Source: Bacillus cereus group sp. RP43 (GTDB lineage Bacteria; Bacillota; Bacilli; Bacillales; Bacillaceae_G). From it: 64,000 bases of DNA. The notes under the pieces are model-generated. The model had not been told where the DNA came from, did not search any database, and was given only the letters and a program-made list of their open reading frames with translations. The position numbers and the translations under genes were made by a program. This document shows, one piece after another, positions 7,434-16,059 of this stretch; the stretch's first letter is position 1; every line of letters begins with the position of its first letter. The stretch is from positions 4,340,001 through 4,404,000 of the forward strand of contig NZ_JARVHQ010000001.1 of assembly GCF_040459645.1 (NCBI RefSeq), given 5' to 3'.

Positions 7434-7914
7434 ATTTACCTTTCATTTCTTTCACATACTGTTTTTCTTCTTCTGGCGATAAACGTTCTGTTGCCTTTCC
7501 GGTATCACCGCCTTGAATTTCCCACAAAAAGTTATGCTCCTCAACCGTCTGTGAAAAATCCCCTTTCTCCCAGCGCTCTAAAGTAGAAAGTAGCTTTGAT
7601 TTATTTTTAAAATTTGTACTCCTTTCTACTGCTTCCTTCGCACTACGAATTTCCTTATTTGTCATTTCAATAAATCCCCATTTTTCAGAGGATTTCACTT
7701 TTTGATGTACCATCCTATGCATTGTAGAAATAATTTCATCTTCACTAGCTTGTTGCTTCCCTTCCTTTTCTTTCTTCCCTTGTTGCCCCGTTACATTTTG
7801 TGCTTTCAGACTTTTCTCTTCTTCTTCTATATAATTAAGAAGTTTCGTAACACCGAATACAGCTCCTATCGCAATTACAATCATTGTAATTGTCCCTATA
7901 ATCCATTTTTTCAT
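7432..7914 (-). CDS. Membrane-anchored protein (possibly DUF6241)
   Basis: A 160-residue protein with one N-terminal hydrophobic helix (residues ~4-27). A charged, Lys/Glu-rich linker follows (~33-58), then a soluble helical domain containing TMHRMVHQKVKSSEKWGFIEMT and WEIQGGDTGKAT. The topology suggests a single-pass protein with an extracytoplasmic domain. The C-terminal half resembles what I recall of the Bacillus DUF6241 family, without certainty. No function can be inferred, and its neighbours are unrelated. Confidence 0.7.
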   Translation of the reverse strand: MKKWIIGTITMIVIAIGAVFGVTKLLNYIEEEEKSLKAQNVTGQQGKKEKEGKQQASEDEIISTMHRMVHQKVKSSEKWGFIEMTNKEIRSAKEAVERSTNFKNKSKLLSTLERWEKGDFSQTVEEHNFLWEIQGGDTGKATERLSPEEEKQYVKEMKGK

Positions 7915-7947
7915 ATTATGTATTCCCCATTCCCCTAATAATCACAT

Positions 7948-7989
7948 AAACAAATGGAATCGCCTGCGCACAGCCGATTCCATTTGTTT
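7948..7989 (-). terminator. Probable terminator after SnoaL-like gene
   Basis: The perfect 15-bp arms AAACAAATGGAATCG and CGATTCCATTTGTTT have a 12-nt loop, 12 bp past the stop. There is no extended T tract beyond the arm. Confidence 0.5.
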
Positions 7990-8001
7990 CCTTATTTCAT
8001 T

Positions 8002-8406
8002 TTAAACCTTCATCGCTTCTCGCACAATATAACTATCTACATATTGTTTGAATTTTATAATTTTTCTATTCTCTATTTGCCATACATGAACAAATTCTGC
8101 TTCAAACGCTTTTCCAGTTTCTTTATAAATCCCAGAATACACACCTTCAGCAACAATCATATCTTTCCCGTTTACTTCATGGTACGTATTTACACTCGCT
8201 TTATAATTATCCCATTCTGATCCTAAACGGCTAAATACATTTTCCATTATAGCTTCTACACCTATATACGTTCCGCCGTACGGGAAACCTTTTGCCTCTG
8301 TCCACTCTACTTTTTCAGAGAGAGCTTCCGCTAAATGTTTTGCATTCGAAGAAGCTGATCCTTCATATGTGCTTCGAATAATTTCTAAATTTGTTTTTTG
8401 TACCAT
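8002..8406 (-). CDS. SnoaL-like / NTF2-fold protein
   Basis: A 134-residue alpha+beta cone-fold protein of the SnoaL/NTF2 group. It shows the N-terminal helix (NLEIIRSTYEGSASSN), the central YIGVEAIMENVFSRL helix, and C-terminal strands (EFVHVWQIENRKIIKFKQYVDS). Such proteins are small-molecule isomerases, hydrolases or binding proteins. Its ATG overlaps the stop of the upstream MBL gene (TAATG), so the two are translationally coupled and probably act on related compounds. The substrate is unknown. Confidence 0.82.
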   Translation of the reverse strand: MVQKTNLEIIRSTYEGSASSNAKHLAEALSEKVEWTEAKGFPYGGTYIGVEAIMENVFSRLGSEWDNYKASVNTYHEVNGKDMIVAEGVYSGIYKETGKAFEAEFVHVWQIENRKIIKFKQYVDSYIVREAMKV

Positions 8407-9206
8407 TATTTTTTCACCCCAAATGCGTTTGCCGCTAAAACAAGTCCAATTTCTAACGCTTTAACGCGCGGGAATCGTTCCTTTATTGCCGTTTGAATTT
8501 CTTCACTTGAAGGATTTCCTGCAAGAACTTCATCAAATGCTACTAAATATTTACGAGTATGCTTAATCGCATCTGCTGTATTTGGTACGTCATAATCACG
8601 ATGACCCGCTACAACAATTTCAGGGTGAAGATTTTCAAGTTCACTTAATGTTTCTAACCATTTATGACGAGCTTCAGCATCTGTTTCTAACGTCCATGCG
8701 AAAGTATTGTTATAAACGATATCGCCTGTAACAACGGCTTTTAATGATGGAATCCATACATAACTATTATTCGGTGTATCACCTTGCAAACCACCTTTAA
8801 TGATTAAATCATTTCCCTCTAAAATCAATTTCTCTTCTGTTAATTCATCTGGAACAATTGGTTGATGAGGAACATTATGCCCAATAGATGGTTTCCACTG
8901 TTCCACTTTCTTCTCAAGTGTATTACGAATATCTTCAACAGTATTCCGTAACGCAACAATCTTTGCTTCTGGAAATGCTTCATGTAATACATTTAATCCA
9001 AAATAGTGATCTGGATGGAAATGAGTCACATAAATATGAGTTAAATTCTTTCCTGTTTCAATAATTTGAGCTGCTAAACGGTGCGCATCACTTAATAAAA
9101 ATTGTGCATCGATAAGAATTGCATCTTTTTCTCCGTATACAATTGTGGATGTAACTTGAAATGCTTGCTCAGATCCTGTAAAAACCTCTAAATGTAATTT
9201 TGACAT
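8406..9206 (-). CDS. MBL-fold metallo-hydrolase
   Basis: A 266-residue metallo-beta-lactamase-fold protein. The metal motif is THFHPDH (His62, His64, Asp66, His67), with further ligands in VTGDIVY and VAGHRDYD. It most resembles the general MBL hydrolases found beside NTF2/SnoaL and DoxX genes. Its ribosome site is GGAGG. Two related palindromes lie between its start and the DoxX gene upstream, so a common regulator is likely. An enzyme acting on quinones, thioesters or lactones is possible but not demonstrated. Confidence 0.85.
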   Translation of the reverse strand: MSKLHLEVFTGSEQAFQVTSTIVYGEKDAILIDAQFLLSDAHRLAAQIIETGKNLTHIYVTHFHPDHYFGLNVLHEAFPEAKIVALRNTVEDIRNTLEKKVEQWKPSIGHNVPHQPIVPDELTEEKLILEGNDLIIKGGLQGDTPNNSYVWIPSLKAVVTGDIVYNNTFAWTLETDAEARHKWLETLSELENLHPEIVVAGHRDYDVPNTADAIKHTRKYLVAFDEVLAGNPSSEEIQTAIKERFPRVKALEIGLVLAANAFGVKK

Positions 9207-9260
9207 GTTATTTCCTCCACTTTTTATTTACTCTTTTATATTTCTTTATTCTTTAAGCTT

Positions 9261-9297
9261 TATCCTAGTTGTAACCAATTTAGTTACAACTAGGATA
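9261..9297. promoter_or_regulatory. Operator-like palindrome before MBL-SnoaL operon
   Basis: Perfect 15-bp arms (TATCCTAGTTGTAAC and GTTACAACTAGGATA) enclose 7 nt. The core GTAA-N9-TTAC is shared with the site at 9328-9362. On the minus strand no T tract follows, so it is more likely an operator than a terminator of the DoxX gene. Confidence 0.6.
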
Positions 9298-9327
9298 AAA
9301 AAATATATAAATCATTTTATCGTTAAT

Positions 9328-9362
9328 CGACTTGATGTAATCATTATAGTTACACCAAGTCG
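9328..9362. promoter_or_regulatory. Second operator-like palindrome with the same core
   Basis: The 13-bp arms CGACTTGATGTAA and TTACACCAAGTCG (one mismatch) enclose 9 nt. The core GTAA-N9-TTAC is the same as at 9261-9297. Confidence 0.6.
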
Positions 9363-9388
9363 TCAAGTCAACACTTAAAAAATGAAAT

Positions 9389-9793
9389 TTACTTCGTTTT
9401 CATTACTTTCTCTTTTAAGAAACGATCTACATATCCTTCTGCTTTTACAACGAATAAATACGCACCCATTGATAATAATGCAAGATCTAATTCATATCCC
9501 GGATTCTTTCCATCTCCTAATAAGCCTGCTGCTCCATTTACCTTTACGATAGCTCCCGCTAAAATAAGAGCGAATAACAATCCTACATATCGTACGCCTA
9601 AACCGATAATTAATAATATACCACCAACTAATTCAACTGTTGCTATGCCGTATGCAAGACCACCTGGTAAGCCGATGCTTGTAAACCACCCTGCTACGTT
9701 ATCGATACCTGATTGAAACTTTGCTAAACCGTGTGCAAAAAAAGTAACTCCTAACACGATACGAATAATTAAATTCCCAATATATTGATTCAT
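9389..9793 (-). CDS. DoxX-family membrane protein
   Basis: A 134-residue, four-helix protein of the DoxX group (first helix RIVLGVTFFAHGLAKF, then GGLAYGIATVELVGGILLIIGLG). In bacilli DoxX proteins (CatD, MhqP types) belong to quinone/thiol-stress regulons controlled by MarR or HxlR repressors. The ribosome site is AAGGAG. It precedes the MBL-SnoaL pair on the same strand with two shared palindromes between them. Participation in an electrophile response is inferred from family and context. Confidence 0.85.
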   Translation of the reverse strand: MNQYIGNLIIRIVLGVTFFAHGLAKFQSGIDNVAGWFTSIGLPGGLAYGIATVELVGGILLIIGLGVRYVGLLFALILAGAIVKVNGAAGLLGDGKNPGYELDLALLSMGAYLFVVKAEGYVDRFLKEKVMKTK

Positions 9794-9890
9794 TTTGAAC
9801 TCTCCTTTTTGTTTTGTTATGGTGAACGTTTATTCACAAGACAAAACAATACGGTATTTCTTTTCATTCGTCAAATGCTTTTTTTAAAGA

Positions 9891-9924
9891 AAACAAAAAA
9901 CATTATCCGTTTTACGAATAATGT
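9891..9924 (-). terminator. Terminator of the murQ-murP-mupG operon
   Basis: On the minus strand, ACATTATTCG and CGGATAATGT form the stem, followed by TTTTTTG. It lies 20 bp past the mupG stop. Confidence 0.75.
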
Positions 9925-9945
9925 CTTTTATAAAATAGCGCAAAT

Positions 9946-11019
9946 TCAAGCTTTTACTCTATCACACAGAAAAAGTTGAAACTTTTTTCCAGCACCAATA
10001 TAAGGCAATAACGGCACGTCCTCTTCCACAACCATTCCGACAACATTCACTTTCTCATCTACAGGTAAATCATTTACAACAACTTGCATTTCCCCAGCAT
10101 ATCTACCGTACAATTCATTATCAATTGTAATACTACCTTTCTTTCTTGAAATTGTATTCATCGGTTGTAATACAACTTTATTTCCTTCTCTTGATTCGAC
10201 AGAGCGAATGACATCACGTGCTGGATCAAGCCGGTTCGTATGCACTCGTTCTAACAGTTGTACAGTTTCGCTATCATTTATAAATGATTGATATCGCACC
10301 GGAATAATCCCTCTACTCGCACTTGCTATTTCTTGTACACTTTCTAGACTCGCGCTTATGTCTCCAATTAGCACTTTGTCGACGTCACACTCTTGAACAA
10401 GTTCTAAATACGCTTCAAGTGAACGCATACTGCGATGTTTTTCTAAAGTTGGTAAGCCCTCATATAACGGACCACGTTTTTCCTCATCTCCTGGAATAAA
10501 TGCCATCGTTTTTATTCCGCACTCATGTAAATATTGATTTTGCTTTTGTAAGAAGGATTTTGCTAGTCCTGTTTCTGGGCGCGGATAAAAATTATGCCAC
10601 GCTTCTACATTCTCTACCCGTATCTTTTCAGCGATTAACTCTCCCCAGAAAGATTCTGTAATCGTACTCGCATTTAAAGCCACTTTCATCTTATGAGATA
10701 CACGCGCTATTTCTTTTGGCGCAATGCCGTAATCCATTCGTAAACCAGTAATGCCCCATCCCAATAACGCTTCCGCATTTTCATATGTTATTCCTAAATG
10801 GTTTAACGATTTTGGAGAGACATCCACCATTAATTCCATTTCATTTTCGAGAGCCTGTTTCCCTAATGTTTGAATTAACTCTTTATACGTACCTGGGTCA
10901 TCTTCCGGAATATGAAGTGATGTAAAAATAGACGAAAACCCGTTTTCCTTCGCTATTTTTAGCCACTCTTTTTGTTTGTCTACTTGCCCTTTTGAAAGAT
11001 AAATTGAAACTCCTATCAT
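9946..11019 (-). CDS. mupG: 6-phospho-N-acetylmuramidase (DUF871)
   Basis: A 357-residue DUF871 protein with an N-terminal TIM-barrel-like domain (starts IGVSIYLSKGQVDKQKEW) and a C-terminal cyclophilin-like domain (~245-357). In Staphylococcus aureus MupG splits the imported phosphorylated disaccharide MurNAc6P-GlcNAc. Here the gene follows murQ and murP in one minus-strand operon, the same gene set as in S. aureus, which supports the name. HNFYPRPETG is the conserved family segment also present in the paralogues at 35747 and 41300. The product GlcNAc and MurNAc6P would feed NagK/NagA-type steps and MurQ. Confidence 0.88.
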   Translation of the reverse strand: MIGVSIYLSKGQVDKQKEWLKIAKENGFSSIFTSLHIPEDDPGTYKELIQTLGKQALENEMELMVDVSPKSLNHLGITYENAEALLGWGITGLRMDYGIAPKEIARVSHKMKVALNASTITESFWGELIAEKIRVENVEAWHNFYPRPETGLAKSFLQKQNQYLHECGIKTMAFIPGDEEKRGPLYEGLPTLEKHRSMRSLEAYLELVQECDVDKVLIGDISASLESVQEIASASRGIIPVRYQSFINDSETVQLLERVHTNRLDPARDVIRSVESREGNKVVLQPMNTISRKKGSITIDNELYGRYAGEMQVVVNDLPVDEKVNVVGMVVEEDVPLLPYIGAGKKFQLFLCDRVKA

Positions 11020-11067
11020 ATGAATCTCCCTTTCTATGAATAGAAAAAGAGAAAGGAATCCCTTTCT

Positions 11068-12432
11068 CTATATGTTTTCTGCCATTTCTTCTTTAAATCC
11101 GAAGAAGTACGTGAAGATAAATCCGAAAGTATACGCAATGACTAAACCTAAGAAATATAGTAAATATTTATTATCAGCAATTAACGGGATTAAAGATAAT
11201 CCTGATACGCCAATTCCGAGTGAAGCCGTTTTCATAACTGCTTGGAATGCACCACCAACGGCCGCTCCTAAACAAGCGGTAATAAACGGTTTCCCAAGTG
11301 GTAATGTAACCCCGTATAATAATGGTTCGCCAATTCCTAAAAACCCAACTGGTAATCCACCTTTAATTACGTTACGAAGTCGTTTATTTTTTGTTTTTAC
11401 ATAAATCGCAATTGCTGCGCCCACTTGCCCAGCACCAGCCATCGCGAGTACTGGTAATAAAGGTGTTACGTGCGTTTGATTAATAAATTCCATATGAATC
11501 GGTGTTAAACCGTGGTGTAATCCGACCATAACGAGTGGTAAAAACGTTCCGGCTAGCACTGCTCCAGCAAATGCCCCACCAACATTTAAAATTGCGTTAA
11601 TACCGCTCGTAATACCATCAGATAAGAACCCCGCTGCTGGCTGAATCACTAACATCGTTACTATGCTTACAGCTAATACAGTAATAAGCGGTGTTACAAT
11701 AATATCAACTGCATTTGGCACTGCTTTTCGTACTCTTTTCTCAACTACAACCATAAGCCATGCTGCAAAAATAACTGCAAACAAGCCGCCCCGTCCAGGT
11801 ACCATTGCTTCACCAAATAATTTCACATTTGCCATCGCCGGATTGAAAATTAAAATACCTGCAATTGCCCCAAGGACTGGTGTCCCGCCAAATTCTTTCG
11901 CTGTATTCCAACCGACTAAAATGCCTAAGAATGTAAAGATACCGCCACCAATAAGTAATAACATTTGTAACCATGTTGCATTCGGATCAGCACCTGCGTT
12001 TTTCGCGAAGTTAGCAACTCCGTTTATAATTCCCGACGCAACAAGACCTGGTATTAATGGAATAAAAATGCTACCTATTTTTCGTAAAAAGTTCTTCACT
12101 GGTGTATTATTTTTCTTCTTCATCTCTGACTTTATCTCTTGACCGATATCTTCAAGGTGATGATCTGCAACCTCACCAATTCGCAATCCTGTTAAAACTT
12201 CCATTTCAGCAGCTACTTTATTTACCGTTCCTGGGCCAACGACAACTTGAAGCGTTTCGTCTTCAATGACACCCATAACGCCTTCAACCTTTTTCAAAAG
12301 GTCCATATTCACTTTACCTTCATCATGAAGCGTTAATCTCAGTCTCGTCATACAATGAGCAATACCACGAATATTTTTTATTCCCCCAAGTTGCTCCGAA
12401 ATTTCTTTGGCCATTCTCTCTTCTTTCTTCAT
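11068..12432 (-). CDS. murP: PTS N-acetylmuramic acid transporter, EIIBC
   Basis: A 454-residue glucose-family PTS permease. The IIB domain (~1-85) carries phospho-cysteine Cys27 in HCMTRLRL, and the IIC domain (~105-450) has about ten helices including GLHHGLTPIHMEF and GFLGIGEPLLYG. No IIA domain is fused or adjacent, so a glucose-type IIA encoded elsewhere must supply phosphate, as known for MurP. It imports MurNAc or MurNAc-GlcNAc with 6-phosphorylation. It lies 23 bp after murQ and 48 bp before mupG. The ribosome site is GGGAGGGGG. Confidence 0.88.
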   Translation of the reverse strand: MKKEERMAKEISEQLGGIKNIRGIAHCMTRLRLTLHDEGKVNMDLLKKVEGVMGVIEDETLQVVVGPGTVNKVAAEMEVLTGLRIGEVADHHLEDIGQEIKSEMKKKNNTPVKNFLRKIGSIFIPLIPGLVASGIINGVANFAKNAGADPNATWLQMLLLIGGGIFTFLGILVGWNTAKEFGGTPVLGAIAGILIFNPAMANVKLFGEAMVPGRGGLFAVIFAAWLMVVVEKRVRKAVPNAVDIIVTPLITVLAVSIVTMLVIQPAAGFLSDGITSGINAILNVGGAFAGAVLAGTFLPLVMVGLHHGLTPIHMEFINQTHVTPLLPVLAMAGAGQVGAAIAIYVKTKNKRLRNVIKGGLPVGFLGIGEPLLYGVTLPLGKPFITACLGAAVGGAFQAVMKTASLGIGVSGLSLIPLIADNKYLLYFLGLVIAYTFGFIFTYFFGFKEEMAENI

Positions 12433-12455
12433 AATAGAATCCCCCTCCCTATACT

Positions 12456-13340
12456 TTATAGCGCCTTCTTCACAAACCCTTTCGCTTCTTTTAGTTTTTC
12501 TTTTGCTTCCCCGTACTCACACTGTAGTAATACCATAACGATAGCAACTTTCACGTTACGATTTGCTTTTTCGTAATACTCTGCCGCTACTTCATAACTA
12601 ACTCCTGTTGCTTCCACAATAATTCGTTTTGATCGTTCTACTAACTTTTCATTCGTAGATTGAACATCTACCATTAAGTTTTTATAGACTTTTCCGACAC
12701 CAATCATTGACGCTGTTGAAATCATATTAAGCACTAATTTTTGCGCTGTACCAGCCTTCAAACGTGTTGAGCCTGTTAATATTTCTGCGCCTGTTTCTAC
12801 TTCTACATTGATTTTTGCATACTTACTTATTTCAGCATTTTTATTACAAGAAATACTCGCCGTACTCGCTCCCACACTACTTGCGTATTTCAATCCGCCA
12901 ATTACATAAGGTGTTCTACCACTTGCTGCAATTCCAATAACCGTATCTTTCTCGTTTAATCCAATACTTTTCAAATCTTCTTCTGCTAACTCTTCGCGAT
13001 CTTCGGCACCTTCCACCGCCTTAGTAAACGCTTTCAATCCACCTGCTATAAATCCTTGCACCATTTTATCATCTGTTCCAAATGTAGGTGGACATTCAAC
13101 CGCATCTAAAATACCTAAACGGCCACTCGTACCAGCCCCAATATAAATTAATCGGCCCTCTTCTTCAAAAGATTTAATAACAGTCTGTACAACCTTTTCA
13201 ATTTGTTCTATCTCTTTTTCAACTGCTAACGCAACAGTTCGATCTTCTTCATTCATGCTTTGTAACACTTCTTTTATACTCATCTCATCTAGATTCGTCG
13301 TTTTCTCATTACGGTGTTCTGTCGATAAATTTTCTAACAT
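12456..13340 (-). CDS. murQ: N-acetylmuramic acid 6-phosphate etherase
   Basis: A 294-residue SIS-domain etherase. The family signature GAGTSGRLGILDAVECPPTFGT holds the catalytic Glu (in VECPP), with the second SIS motif in GIAASGRTPYV. It cleaves the lactyl ether of MurNAc6P to GlcNAc6P and lactate in the cytoplasm. The ATG used follows GAGGGTGG; ten in-frame codons upstream overlap the operator and lack a ribosome site. It is the first gene of the murQ-murP-mupG transcript, whose promoter is bracketed by two palindromes. Confidence 0.92.
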   Translation of the reverse strand: MLENLSTEHRNEKTTNLDEMSIKEVLQSMNEEDRTVALAVEKEIEQIEKVVQTVIKSFEEEGRLIYIGAGTSGRLGILDAVECPPTFGTDDKMVQGFIAGGLKAFTKAVEGAEDREELAEEDLKSIGLNEKDTVIGIAASGRTPYVIGGLKYASSVGASTASISCNKNAEISKYAKINVEVETGAEILTGSTRLKAGTAQKLVLNMISTASMIGVGKVYKNLMVDVQSTNEKLVERSKRIIVEATGVSYEVAAEYYEKANRNVKVAIVMVLLQCEYGEAKEKLKEAKGFVKKAL

Positions 13341-13354
13341 ATTGCCACCCTCTT

Positions 13355-13437
13355 CGAAATTATATTTCACACTTTTATTATAACTTTAAGAAATTAAAAA
13401 TCAATAACCCTTTCTTATTTTATGAAATAAAATTTCA
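13355..13437 (-). promoter_or_regulatory. murQ promoter bracketed by two MurR operator candidates
   Basis: On the minus strand, -35 TTGATT (13399-13404) and -10 TATAAT (13377-13382) are 16 bp apart. Palindromes with identical arms lie on both sides: GTGAAAT..ATTTC-type at 13355-13369 (core GAAAT-TAT-ATTTC) in the leader, and TGAAAT-AAA-ATTTCA at 13423-13437 upstream of -35. Two copies around a promoter next to murR point to MurR repression, possibly by looping. Confidence 0.75.
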
Positions 13438-13465
13438 CAACATGACATATTTGTGTCAAAGATAA

Positions 13466-13493
13466 TAAAAAAAGATGAGTCCCCTCATCTTTT
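13466..13493 (-). terminator. Terminator of murR
   Basis: The stem AAAAGATGAG/CTCATCTTTT has a 4-nt loop and a T-rich tail on the minus strand. It separates murR from the murQ promoter. Confidence 0.8.
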
Positions 13494-13496
13494 CTT

Positions 13497-14363
13497 CTAC
13501 TTTAACTTCCGTAACCGCAAAGCTTCTTCTCTCGTCTCCATAAATTGATCTATCACATTATTACCAATACGGTTAAAAGTAATAACATATAAAGCATCAA
13601 TCATATTTAGCTGCGTCATTCGTGAAGCAATACTCGCAATGCGATGGTCTTGCTCTACATCCGGCATACAAAGGCGAATATCTGCCGCTTTATATAAAGG
13701 AGATGATTGATCTAGCTTTGTAATCGCAATAACTGTAGCTCCTCGCTTCTTCGCATATTGCGCCATTTCAAGTACATCTTTCGTACGACCAGAAGTTGAA
13801 ATCGCAACAAATATATCATCTTCTTTTAAATTCGTCACAAGCGGTAACATCATATGAAAATCAGATAGCATCATCGCAGTAAATCCAAGTCTAGTAAATT
13901 TATAAGCTCCGTCCATCGCCGGTGTAGCTGATCCACCAACACCGTAAAATATGATTTTATTAGCCTTTACAATACTATCTGCAGCCTTCTCTAGTTCCTT
14001 CTTATCTATCGCAGTCACACTCGCCTCAATTGCAGCTTTATTCACATATGTAACTTTATTAAACAAATCGTACGGTCCATCTTCTGTATTCATCACTGAA
14101 AAGTCGTTAATATTATAATCAACAATTGTTAATTCACGAACGAGTGCTATCTTAAATGCTTTAAAGCTTCCAATACCGATTGTTTTACAAAAACGTACAA
14201 CACTCGCCTCACTCGATCCCGCATTTGTAGACACTTCTTTTGTCGTTAAATTTGGAACGATCTCTGCGTTCTCCATTATATACATGGCAACCTTCTTCTC
14301 AGCTGGTGAAAATTGATCCATATTATTTGCAATTTTAAATAGTAATGTTGAAGCTTTCACCAT
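13497..14363 (-). CDS. murR: RpiR-family regulator of MurNAc use
   Basis: A 288-residue RpiR/MurR protein. The N-terminal HTH (~1-77, including TTKEVSTNAGSSEASVVRFCKTIGI) is followed by a SIS sugar-phosphate-binding domain (~110-240; GVGGSATPAMDGAYKF, AISTSGRTKDVLEMA). In the family, MurNAc6P releases the repressor. It has its own terminator and stands directly upstream of the murQ operon, whose promoter carries matching palindromes. The ribosome site is GGAGG. The S. aureus-like gene content of the locus supports the symbol. Confidence 0.85.
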   Translation of the reverse strand: MVKASTLLFKIANNMDQFSPAEKKVAMYIMENAEIVPNLTTKEVSTNAGSSEASVVRFCKTIGIGSFKAFKIALVRELTIVDYNINDFSVMNTEDGPYDLFNKVTYVNKAAIEASVTAIDKKELEKAADSIVKANKIIFYGVGGSATPAMDGAYKFTRLGFTAMMLSDFHMMLPLVTNLKEDDIFVAISTSGRTKDVLEMAQYAKKRGATVIAITKLDQSSPLYKAADIRLCMPDVEQDHRIASIASRMTQLNMIDALYVITFNRIGNNVIDQFMETREEALRLRKLK

Positions 14364-14377
14364 TTAACCTCCACTTC

Positions 14378-14704
14378 TCACGGTTGCGTTCTCTTATTTT
14401 CTCTTGCTTCAAGGAGGTAAAAACCATCATCGCCAGGAGGATGAAACACATTTACAATGCGATTTCCTTTTTGATAAACAGTTCTTTCCCCTTCTGTCCA
14501 CTTCTTTTCCCAACCGTTCATCCAAATCGCAACATTAGGTAAAAAAGCAGTATATTTCACCTTTTGATCGTACTCACCATCTGCTTCTTCTGAAAAAATA
14601 GAAACCGGAAAATCTTTCACTTTTGATTCTTTCCATGCAGTAAATGGTATGCACAATAAAAGGAGTATAATTACACCTATAACCTTCTCCTTAGTAATCT
14701 TCAC
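14378..14704 (-). CDS. Small single-pass membrane or secreted protein
   Basis: A 108-residue protein not recognised by family. Residues ~8-25 are hydrophobic (VIGVIILLLLCIPFTAW). The rest is soluble, with aromatic-rich segments (VKYTAFLPNVAIWMNGWEKKW) ending HPPGDDGFYLLEAREN. The GTG start is chosen because GAGGAG lies 8 nt upstream; an ATG 14 codons further up has no ribosome site. It ends 14 bp before murR on the same strand, so it may be co-transcribed with murR. A link to wall recovery is only positional. Confidence 0.65.
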   Translation of the reverse strand: MKITKEKVIGVIILLLLCIPFTAWKESKVKDFPVSIFSEEADGEYDQKVKYTAFLPNVAIWMNGWEKKWTEGERTVYQKGNRIVNVFHPPGDDGFYLLEARENKRTQP

Positions 14705-14790
14705 ACATTTCTCTCCTCGCCCTAGCATATACGTAGATTTTACCATAATTACAAACCATTCACGCTACATGACTATTGCTTTTTGCGATA

Positions 14791-14822
14791 AAAAAAGAGC
14801 TTACCTACATCAGATAAGCCCT
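14791..14822 (-). terminator. Terminator of the antiporter gene
   Basis: On the minus strand, GGGCTTA and TAAGCTC form the stem, followed by TTTTTT. Confidence 0.75.
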
Positions 14823-14828
14823 TCCTCC

Positions 14829-15956
14829 CTATACAAAATACTTCTTCAAAAGTGGCGGCGTAATAATTGTTGTCAATATAACAACAATGACAATAGCTGT
14901 GAAATTTTCTTTCGCTAATAAATTTGCCGTAAGTCCATTTGCTGCGATAATAAGCGCTACTTCCCCGCGCGACACCATCCCCGCACCGATACTAATAGAA
15001 GATTGTAAGTTAAATCCTGTTAGTCTTGCTCCTAAACCTGATCCAATTAACTTTGTGAAAATTGCGATGAGCGTCATAATGATAATGAACCAAAGCTGAC
15101 TTCCGATACCTTGAAATGTAATTTCCATTCCAATACTTACGAAGAAAACTGGTACAAATATCGCATACGCAATCGGTTCAATTTTATGTTCTACTTCATG
15201 CTTGTACTCTGTTTGCGAAATCGCAATCCCTGCTGCAAAAGCTCCAATAATACCTGCGATTCCCATCATTTCACTGTAATACGAAAAAGAGAAACAAATA
15301 ATAAGAGCTGCACTAATTAATGCTTCCGATACACGAAGTGGGACAAGCATTTTCATAATCCACGGAACAACTTTCCATGCGATAAAAACGATACTTACAA
15401 AGAAAATAATTTTCTTTGCAATAACAAGTGTTATATTCACATCTTGCGTTCCTAAAAAGCTCATTACAAATGCTAATAAAATAACGACTATCACATCATC
15501 AAATACAGCAGCACCTAAAATCGTTGTACTTTCTCTCGTATTCATCTTCCCTAAATCTCTTAGCGTTTGCACCGTAATACTAACCGATGTTGCACAAAGT
15601 AATAATCCTAAAAAAATAGCATGAGATTGTATTAATCCAAACAATAATCCCGTTACATATCCACCGATAAAAGGAAAAATAATTCCACCAGCTGCTACTG
15701 CAAACGACGATTTCAAATTCCGATTTAACTCTTCTAAATCTGTTTCAAGTCCCGCCATAAACATAAGTAGCAAAACACCAATCTCGCTAAGCTCATCAAT
15801 AAGTTCTGAACTATTAATAATACCTAGCATCGCAGGACCGATAATAATACCAACAATTAATTTACCAAGTACAGAAGGCTGACCGAGTCTAACGCTAATA
15901 TCACCAGCTAATTTCGTACAAAGTAAAATGACGACAAGTTCAAAATAAAATAACAT
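14829..15956 (-). CDS. CPA2-family monovalent cation/H+ antiporter
   Basis: A 375-residue, 11-12-helix antiporter of the NapA/GerN type. The conserved Asp-Asp pair is in AVFDDVIVVILL (~150-158), and the late helix GAGMVSRGEVALIIAANGL is characteristic. Members exchange Na+ or K+ for protons; the B. cereus GerN/GerT proteins act in spore germination and cation homeostasis. It has no C-terminal TrkA-N domain. It is close in length to GerN (~390) but I cannot tell whether it is GerN, GerT or another paralogue. The ribosome site is GTAGGAGAAG. Confidence 0.85.
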   Translation of the reverse strand: MLFYFELVVILLCTKLAGDISVRLGQPSVLGKLIVGIIIGPAMLGIINSSELIDELSEIGVLLLMFMAGLETDLEELNRNLKSSFAVAAGGIIFPFIGGYVTGLLFGLIQSHAIFLGLLLCATSVSITVQTLRDLGKMNTRESTTILGAAVFDDVIVVILLAFVMSFLGTQDVNITLVIAKKIIFFVSIVFIAWKVVPWIMKMLVPLRVSEALISAALIICFSFSYYSEMMGIAGIIGAFAAGIAISQTEYKHEVEHKIEPIAYAIFVPVFFVSIGMEITFQGIGSQLWFIIIMTLIAIFTKLIGSGLGARLTGFNLQSSISIGAGMVSRGEVALIIAANGLTANLLAKENFTAIVIVVILTTIITPPLLKKYFV

Positions 15957-16059
15957 AGCATCTTCTCCTACTATATAAAATAAATCTTTTTGTTAACCCG
16001 CATCCATTTCCGCACATAGTTTCCCCTATTCATCCGCATTTTATTTGTTAAAGTTTTAT

